From: DATHVR01 sp035461175
GTDB taxonomy: Bacteria; Actinomycetota; Acidimicrobiia; Spongiisociales; ZC4RG35
Reading direction: 5' to 3'
Assembly (NCBI GenBank): GCA_035461175.1
Contig: DATHVR010000066.1
Location: 1-11,385 of the forward strand
DNA: 11,385 nt
Numbering within the stretch: position 1 is the stretch's first letter; every line of letters begins with the position of its first letter. A program made the position numbers and the translations under genes. Of this stretch, positions 7,711 through 11,385 are shown piece by piece. The notes under the pieces were generated by a model. The model was given only the letters and a program-made list of their open reading frames with translations. It did no database searches and was not told the origin of the DNA.

Positions 7711-7943
7711 CGGTAGCTGGTGGTCATCACGAAGCCGGCCGAGATGAAGAGGAGGCCGACCAGCAGCAGCCACTGCTCGGTCTGGAAGATGAAACGAACC
7801 AGGACCAGGATCACACCCACCGCCATGAGGCCCCCCATCAGGGCGACATACCACTGCGGGCTCGGCTCCTTCTCCCGGGCGGCGACGTGCTTGGAAGGGG
7901 TGGGACCGGTCGCCTTGGGCTTTCTGCGCTTGGACTCAGGCAT
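7707..7943 (-). CDS. crgA: CrgA-like cell-division membrane protein
   Basis: The 78-residue product has the CrgA layout: a basic, Pro-rich cytoplasmic N terminus (1-27), membrane helix 1 (about 31-51), a short turn and membrane helix 2 (about 57-75), ending TTSYR. CrgA is an actinobacterial septal protein that interacts with FtsZ, FtsQ and PBPs (mycobacteria) and influences septation timing (Streptomyces). Its stop overlaps the pabA start by 4 bp, so the two are co-transcribed. In Mycobacterium crgA lies in the opposite orientation to trpG with Rv0012 between them (recalled), so this arrangement is rearranged. A -10-like box and a large inverted repeat lie upstream. Confidence 0.9.
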   Translation of the reverse strand: MPESKRRKPKATGPTPSKHVAAREKEPSPQWYVALMGGLMAVGVILVLVRFIFQTEQWLLLVGLLFISAGFVMTTSYR

Positions 7944-7951
7944 GATGCCCC

Positions 7952-7957
7952 AGGGTA
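7952..7957 (-). promoter_or_regulatory. -10-like box for crgA-pabA
   Basis: On the minus strand TACCCT (TANNNT type) lies 8 nt before the crgA ATG. That spacing places the transcription start at or within a base or two of the start codon. No Shine-Dalgarno sequence is obvious and no -35 hexamer is clear. The inverted repeat at 7989-8045 lies about 30-90 bp further upstream, a normal place for a regulator site. Confidence 0.4.
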
Positions 7958-7988
7958 AACACCTTGAGAGGGCCCCGGATTGCGAACG

Positions 7989-8045
7989 ACACGCGTGTAG
8001 TTATCCCCTGGTTTTTCCACACCGTGTAGAGAACTACACGCGTGT
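7989..8045. promoter_or_regulatory. 57-bp inverted repeat with three palindromic operator-like boxes
   Basis: ACACGCGTGTAGTT (7989-8002) and AACTACACGCGTGT (8032-8045) are perfect 14-bp inverted arms. Each contains the self-complementary core ACACGCGTGT. A third, near-identical box, ACACCGTGTAG (8019-8029), lies between them. The spacer also has DnaA-box-like 9-mers: TTTTCCACA (8013-8021, one mismatch to TTATCCACA) and TTATCCCCT (8001-8009, two mismatches). It occupies the gap between the upstream gene's stop (8049) and the crgA promoter. A multi-site operator for crgA-pabA is the favoured reading. A long-stem hairpin acting as a terminator for the upstream gene is the alternative. Confidence 0.65.
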
Positions 8046-8048
8046 GAC

Positions 8049-8324
8049 TCAGCTTCGCAGGTGCCTTCCCGGACGCCACACCGGCACCATCTCCTCCCGG
8101 CAGTGCTTGGGTGGCGACATCTCCTGGGTGTTGGCCAACCGCAGGGTGACCTCGGTGCCACAGATGGTGCAGCGGAAGTCCTGGTCCTCCACCTCCACCA
8201 CGTCATCAGGGTCAACCTCGGCTGGCGGAGTGGACAGAAGCCGCAGTGTCTTCATGCTCAGAATCCAGATGCCGGCACCCAGGGCGAGGGCGATCAGGAT
8301 CTGGATCAGCCCGATCTCACCCAT
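8049..8324 (-). CDS. Small membrane protein with zinc-ribbon-like cytoplasmic tail
   Basis: The 91-residue protein is not a family I can name. One hydrophobic helix (about residues 4-23) is followed by an acidic linker (DPDDVVEVEDQD, 38-49) and a compact C-terminal unit with C52-x2-C55 and H74-C75. This spacing suits a single zinc site, as in FmdB-like zinc ribbons. ATG at 8324 is chosen because it starts the amphipathic and hydrophobic segment and lies 14 bp after the thiolase stop. The same frame stays open further upstream inside the thiolase gene, which looks like shadow sequence. The tight spacing suggests co-transcription with the thiolase. Function is unknown. Confidence 0.72.
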   Translation of the reverse strand: MGEIGLIQILIALALGAGIWILSMKTLRLLSTPPAEVDPDDVVEVEDQDFRCTICGTEVTLRLANTQEMSPPKHCREEMVPVWRPGRHLRS

Positions 8325-8338
8325 GGCCCACCATCCGA

Positions 8339-9514
8339 TCAGATTCGCTCGATGATGGTGCCGTTGGCCATGCCCCCACCTTCGCACATGCTCTGGAGAC
8401 CGTAACGGCCACCGGTGCGCACCAGCTCGTGGACGAGGGTGGTCATCAGGCGGGCACCCGAAGCACCCAGCGGGTGGCCCAGGGCGATGGCACCGCCGTT
8501 GACGTTGGTCTTCGACCACAGAGCGTCCGGGTCGGTACCGCCGTGCTCGAGACGCCAGGCTCCGATGACGGAGGCGAACGCCTCGTTGATCTCGAGCAGA
8601 TCGATATCGTCGATGGAGAGTCCGGCCCGCTCCAGCGCCTTGGTGGTGGCCGGGATCGGTCCCGTCAACATCGTCACCGGATCCACCCCGGCGAGCGAGA
8701 ACGACACGAAACGGGCCAGTGGCTCCAGGCCCAGTTGTTCGGCCTTCTCCTCGGACATAATCAGGACGGCGGCGGCACCGTCGGAGATCTGCGACGAGTT
8801 GCCGGCAGTCACCACCCCGTCGGCTTTGAAGGCCGGCTGCAGACCTGCCAGCTTCTCCATCGAGGTCTCCCAGCGAATCCCTTCGTCACGTGTCACGGTC
8901 TCGTGGCCGTCCTCGGTGTCGACCTCGACCGGGATGATCTGAGAGTCGAACCTGTCCTCCTCGGTGGCGCGGGCGGCGCGCTGATGGGAGTCGAGAGCGA
9001 TCTGATCGAGTACCTCCCGGCTCAGGCTCCACTTCTCGGCGATCATCTCCGCCGAGATGCCCTGGGGTACGAGTCCCTGGCTGTAACGATCCAACATGTC
9101 GGGACCGAAGGGGGCTCCGGGGCCCTGTTGGGCGGTGATCCCCATCGGTATCCGGCTCATGGACTCGACCCCGGCGGCAACCACCACGTCGTAGGCGCCC
9201 GCCATCACCCCCTGGGCGGCGAAGTGAGCCGACTGCTGGGAGGAGCCGCACTGGCGGTCGATCGTCACGCCGACCACGTCCTCGGGGTAGCCGGCGGCGA
9301 GAGCGGCGTTGCGGCCTACGTTGAGGCTCTGCTCGCCGGTCTGGGAAACGGTGCCCATGATCACGTCTTCGATCAGACCCGGGTCCAGGTCGTTGCGTTC
9401 CACCAGCTCCCGCAGCGGGATGGCGGCCAGGTCGACGGGGTGGATGTCCTTCAGCTTGCCGTTCCGGCGCCCGGTGGGGGTACGGACTGCATCTACGATG
9501 ACGGCATTGGGCAT
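8339..9514 (-). CDS. Thiolase (acetyl-CoA acetyltransferase / 3-ketoacyl-CoA thiolase)
   Basis: This 391-residue enzyme has standard thiolase length and all catalytic residues: nucleophile C89 in DRQCGSSQQ, N310-E-A-F313, H347 in GHPLGASGAR and C377 in CEGGG. It catalyses thiolytic cleavage of 3-ketoacyl-CoA, or the reverse condensation of acetyl-CoA, in the cytosol. The sequence does not decide between fatty-acid or steroid breakdown (FadA type) and acetoacetyl-CoA synthesis (AtoB/PhaA type). No other beta-oxidation gene lies in the window. ATG at 9514 has an AAAGGA ribosome site (9529-9524) 9 nt upstream and matches the family N terminus (NAVIVDAVRTPTG). The open frame extending to 9997 runs antisense to part of the next gene's coding region and is rejected. 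Confidence 0.95.
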   Translation of the reverse strand: MPNAVIVDAVRTPTGRRNGKLKDIHPVDLAAIPLRELVERNDLDPGLIEDVIMGTVSQTGEQSLNVGRNAALAAGYPEDVVGVTIDRQCGSSQQSAHFAAQGVMAGAYDVVVAAGVESMSRIPMGITAQQGPGAPFGPDMLDRYSQGLVPQGISAEMIAEKWSLSREVLDQIALDSHQRAARATEEDRFDSQIIPVEVDTEDGHETVTRDEGIRWETSMEKLAGLQPAFKADGVVTAGNSSQISDGAAAVLIMSEEKAEQLGLEPLARFVSFSLAGVDPVTMLTGPIPATTKALERAGLSIDDIDLLEINEAFASVIGAWRLEHGGTDPDALWSKTNVNGGAIALGHPLGASGARLMTTLVHELVRTGGRYGLQSMCEGGGMANGTIIERI

Positions 9515-9596
9515 GGGGGGAATCCTTTCAATCCTCTGCCCCAACCTTATCCGGCCCCGACCGATTCCGATTTTCGACGATCGAAGAAAGGGAGCC
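9515..9596 (-). promoter_or_regulatory. Thiolase upstream region with ribosome site and weak -10
   Basis: This 82-bp gap separates the thiolase start from the end of the upstream gene. It holds the AAAGGA ribosome site (9529-9524) and TAAGGT (9549-9544) as a possible -10, giving a leader of about 23 nt. No -35 is convincing (AATCGG at 17 bp). A short palindrome, TTCGA-CGA-TCGAA (9573-9585), is also present; it has no T-tract and no assigned role. Confidence 0.35.
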
Positions 9597-10205
9597 CTAT
9601 GCCGGGTCCGTGGCATCCAGAAGTGCTTGCCCGCGTGGAGAGATGCGATATCCGACCTCCAGGCTCTCGGTGAGGCCCAGCTCCTTGAGCCGGCGCACGC
9701 GCTGTTTGAAGTAGGCACGTTCGAGGCCCATCCTCGCCGCCAGGTCCGTCGAAACGACACCGGGATTCGCCTGGATGAGCCGCAAGGTCTGCCACGTCCA
9801 TGGTGAATCGGCCCGCGAGTCCATACGTCCGAGGCGCCGTTGCACCTCGGCGACCTCCGCCTCGTCCAGGTGGCTGCCCTGACGCAGCGCCACCCGAGGG
9901 TCGACCCCCGCCCACCGCAGTTCGATGCGGTAGAGATCACCAGGACGATCGCCGAGCCAACCGCAGAACTCATCGAAGTCGGCGAACCCGGCGGCATGTG
10001 ATTCGGTCTCCGTTACGGCGTCGGGCACGGTACGGGTGAGGCCGGTGATCTCGACCAGTCCGATCGGGGTTCGGACTCGCGTCCCCACCCTGATCCGAGG
10101 TGTCCGCCAACGGCGGAAAACGATGGTGATCGTTCCCGCCTCGATCCCGGCCAATTCTCGCTTGTCGAGCAGCACGGCCTCGATCCTACGGCGGGCAGAT
10201 ACCAT
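9597..10205 (-). CDS. ASCH (PUA-like) domain protein with C-terminal winged helix
   Basis: The 202-residue protein has two parts. Residues 1 to about 115 look like an ASCH/PUA-like domain of the actinobacterial type, with RRWRTPRIRVGTRVRTPIGLVEITG near 31-55 and GDLYRIELRWAGVDPRVALR at its end. Residues about 131-202 look like a winged helix-turn-helix (LIQANPGVVSTDLAARMG, then KQRVRRLKELGL and a GYRISPRG wing). ASCH proteins include RNA-acting enzymes and RNA-binding modules, so nucleic-acid binding is likely, but the substrate is unknown. ATG at 10205 is preferred over ATG at 10235 because GGGAG lies 6 nt upstream and the alternative would put its start codon inside the SOS box. It is divergent from the radical SAM gene and shares that box. 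Confidence 0.8.
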   Translation of the reverse strand: MVSARRRIEAVLLDKRELAGIEAGTITIVFRRWRTPRIRVGTRVRTPIGLVEITGLTRTVPDAVTETESHAAGFADFDEFCGWLGDRPGDLYRIELRWAGVDPRVALRQGSHLDEAEVAEVQRRLGRMDSRADSPWTWQTLRLIQANPGVVSTDLAARMGLERAYFKQRVRRLKELGLTESLEVGYRISPRGQALLDATDPA

Positions 10206-10220
10206 CGTCCGCTCCCATCC

Positions 10221-10249
10221 TTGAGAATCGAACATACGTTCGTTATCGT
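10221..10249 (+). promoter_or_regulatory. -35/-10 promoter of the radical SAM gene
   Basis: TTGAGA (10221-10226) and TATCGT (10244-10249) are separated by the ideal 17 bp. Seven bases later comes GTG (10257), so the transcript should be leaderless. The LexA box lies wholly inside the spacer, where bound repressor would block RNA polymerase. This is the best-formed promoter in the window. Confidence 0.72.
10229..10242. promoter_or_regulatory. SOS box (LexA operator), actinobacterial type
   Basis: CGAACATACGTTCG matches every position of the actinobacterial/Gram-positive LexA consensus CGAACRNRYGTTYG. With flanks it reads T-CGAAC-ATAC-GTTCG-T, 11 of the 12 specified bases of TCGAACNNNNGTTCGA. 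It sits between divergent genes, in the spacer of the plus-strand promoter. It also overlaps TATGTT (10236-10231), a possible minus-strand -10. Repression by LexA, lifted by RecA after DNA damage, is the established role of this motif. That both genes respond is inference. Confidence 0.85.
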
Positions 10250-10256
10250 GACCTGG

Positions 10257-11183
10257 GTGAAGGAATTGAGGTGGACTGCCCCCGCCGAGGGCGGCCTATT
10301 CGAACTAGGCCGGCGTGTCAGCGGCCGCGGCGAGTATCGCGGGCTGTCGTTCCACGAGATCGAGGCGAAGACGATCCTCAACCGCGTGCCCGGAAACGGT
10401 CTGCCCTTCAACTGGACCATCAACCCCTACCGCGGCTGCAGCCATGCCTGCACCTACTGCTTCGCACGCCCCACCCACGAGTACCTCGGCTTCGACATCG
10501 GCAAAGACTTCGACTCTGAAATCGTGGTGAAGGTCAACGCGGTCGAACTGACTCGGGCCGAGACCGCTCCCGGACGGTGGGCGGGCGGACAGATTGCAAT
10601 GGGGACCAACACCGACCCGTATCAGCCGGCCGAGGGCAAGTACCGGCTCACCCGGGGTGTGCTCGAGGTTCTGACCGAGCGGGCCAATCCGTTCTCGATC
10701 CTGACCAAATCCACCCTCGTCCTGCGCGACCTCGACCTGTTCGTGGAAGCATCACTCCGGACCGACGTCACGGTCAGCTTCTCGATCGGCACCCTCGACC
10801 CCGAGGTGTGGCGCCTGACCGAGCCCGGTACGCCTCACCCGATGCGACGAGTGGAGGCCGTCGCCAAGCTGTCGGAGGCGGGTGTGAGGACCGGAGTTCT
10901 CATGGCCCCCCTCCTCCCCGGCCTCTCCGATCATCCCGACCAGATGGCGGCCGTCGAGAAGGCGTGCCGGGAGGCGGGCGCCGAATCCGTCTCCCCGATT
11001 CGCCTCCATCTTCGTCCGGGGGTGAAGGAGCACTTCATGGAGTGGCTGGGCGAGAACCGGCCCGAACTGGTGGATAGGTATCAGCAGTTGTACCGGGGCC
11101 GGTCCTACCTCAAGCGACGGCGAGCTCCCCGTCCAACGCCAACCCGGCCGCAGACCATCCAACCGGCTTTGCCCTTCGGGTGA
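10257..11183 (+). CDS. Radical SAM protein, SPL-like / Rv2578c-like family, SOS-regulated
   Basis: The 308-residue protein has the radical SAM cluster motif C61-x3-C65-x2-C68 (RGCSHACTYCFARPTHEYLG), which should hold a 4Fe-4S cluster and cleave S-adenosylmethionine. GQIAMGTNTDPYQPAEGKYR downstream is typical of the SplB-related group annotated as Rv2578c-family radical SAM proteins. The reaction is unknown. No cysteine occurs between C68 and C237, so the H-donor cysteine that spore photoproduct lyases carry about 45 residues after the cluster is not in the equivalent place. GTG at 10257 is chosen because the -10 box predicts a transcription start there and homology begins soon after. TTG 10221 lies in the -35 and GTG 10248 in the -10. 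I recall Rv2578c being listed in the mycobacterial LexA regulon, which fits the SOS box here. Confidence 0.88.
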   Translation: MKELRWTAPAEGGLFELGRRVSGRGEYRGLSFHEIEAKTILNRVPGNGLPFNWTINPYRGCSHACTYCFARPTHEYLGFDIGKDFDSEIVVKVNAVELTRAETAPGRWAGGQIAMGTNTDPYQPAEGKYRLTRGVLEVLTERANPFSILTKSTLVLRDLDLFVEASLRTDVTVSFSIGTLDPEVWRLTEPGTPHPMRRVEAVAKLSEAGVRTGVLMAPLLPGLSDHPDQMAAVEKACREAGAESVSPIRLHLRPGVKEHFMEWLGENRPELVDRYQQLYRGRSYLKRRRAPRPTPTRPQTIQPALPFG

Positions 11184-11206
11184 GCGCCGACCGGGCTGAA
11201 CGGCGC
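11184..11206 (+). terminator. Hairpin directly after the radical SAM stop
   Basis: GCGCCG (11184-11189) pairs with CGGCGC (11201-11206) around an 11-nt loop, starting on the base after the TGA. No T-tract follows. A weak or Rho-assisted terminator is possible. The rest of the gap to 11285 shows nothing recognisable. Confidence 0.3.
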
Positions 11207-11285
11207 GAGGTACGGGTGGACCTCGATGTTGCCTTGCGTGGTGTTCGGACGTAGATAGGGGAGCTCGGTGTGAATCTCGGGGCTT

Positions 11286-11385
11286 CTAGTGGGGCGGTGA
11301 GGGGGTGACGGAAGTTGGGTCCGGCGACATCGAGCCTTGGCGCTCGAGGAAGTAGGCCCCGAGGGTGGCGGCGAGAGCAGCGAAC
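11286..11385 (-). CDS. 3' end of an unidentified minus-strand gene (partial)
   Basis: From the window edge one minus-strand frame reads 32 residues to a TAG at 11288-11286. It begins FAALAATLGAYFLERQG, which resembles the end of a membrane helix followed by an Arg/Glu interface, then a Pro/Ser/Thr-rich tail. Third codon positions in this frame are strongly G/C, as in the real genes here. It would converge on the radical SAM gene. A second minus-strand frame is also open, so the call is tentative and no family can be named. Confidence 0.4.
   Translation of the reverse strand, partial: FAALAATLGAYFLERQGSMSPDPTSVTPSPPH

Noticed and set aside
8001..8021. Origin of replication based on DnaA-like 9-mers
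   Set aside because: Only two imperfect boxes, no AT-rich unwinding region, and no dnaA or dnaN nearby; kept only as a side note to the inverted repeat.
9573..9585. Palindrome as terminator of the ASCH gene
   Set aside because: A stem of only 5 bp with no T-tract.
8246..9673. 475-residue plus-strand open frame opposite the thiolase gene
   Set aside because: Antisense shadow of a thiolase with all catalytic residues.
9515..9997. N-terminal extension of the thiolase frame
   Set aside because: It overlaps the 3' half of the ASCH gene in another frame and has no thiolase homology; the ribosome site and family N terminus fix the start at 9514.
10206..10235. ATG 10235 as start of the ASCH gene
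   Set aside because: The start codon would lie inside the SOS box and possible -10, with no ribosome site; ATG 10205 has GGGAG at 6 nt.

Overview
The window is high-GC bacterial DNA, very probably from the Actinomycetota. It carries the actinobacterial cell-wall and division signalling locus in nearly the gene order seen beside the origin in Mycobacterium: tRNA-Leu, fhaA, fhaB, pstP, rodA, pbpA, pknB, then pabA/trpG and crgA. The threonine-run tail on PknB, the short FhaA, the soluble PstP and the single kinase suggest a deep-branching lineage such as Acidimicrobiia. That placement is inference; no rRNA or marker tree is available here.

Layout. Positions 39-122 (-) hold tRNA-Leu(CAG). From 199 to 6859 (+) runs one tightly packed operon: two FHA adaptors, a PP2C phosphatase, the SEDS glycosyltransferase RodA, the transpeptidase PbpA and the PASTA kinase PknB. 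PknB senses cell-wall fragments through its PASTA domains and phosphorylates targets that FHA domains read. PstP reverses this. RodA and PbpA polymerise and cross-link peptidoglycan. A 269-bp intergenic block (6860-7128) follows, built of hairpins and bounded by inverted copies of a 25-bp repeat that recurs upstream of rodA. On the minus strand lie pabA and crgA, overlapping by 4 bp, then a 57-bp perfect-arm inverted repeat (7989-8045), then a thiolase gene followed 14 bp later by a small membrane zinc-ribbon-like protein gene.

The right end (9597-11183) is a divergent pair: an ASCH-plus-winged-helix protein (-) and a radical SAM protein (+) of the spore-photoproduct-lyase-like family (Rv2578c-like). 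Between them is a perfect match to the actinobacterial SOS/LexA box, set exactly in the spacer of a -35/-10 promoter whose predicted transcript starts on the GTG codon of the radical SAM gene. This points to a DNA-damage-inducible divergon and is the most interesting signal in the window. The last 100 bp probably hold the 3' end of another minus-strand gene.

Recurrent theme: at least two genes (fhaA and the radical SAM gene) have a TANNNT box 7 nt before a GTG with no Shine-Dalgarno sequence, the geometry of leaderless actinobacterial transcripts.
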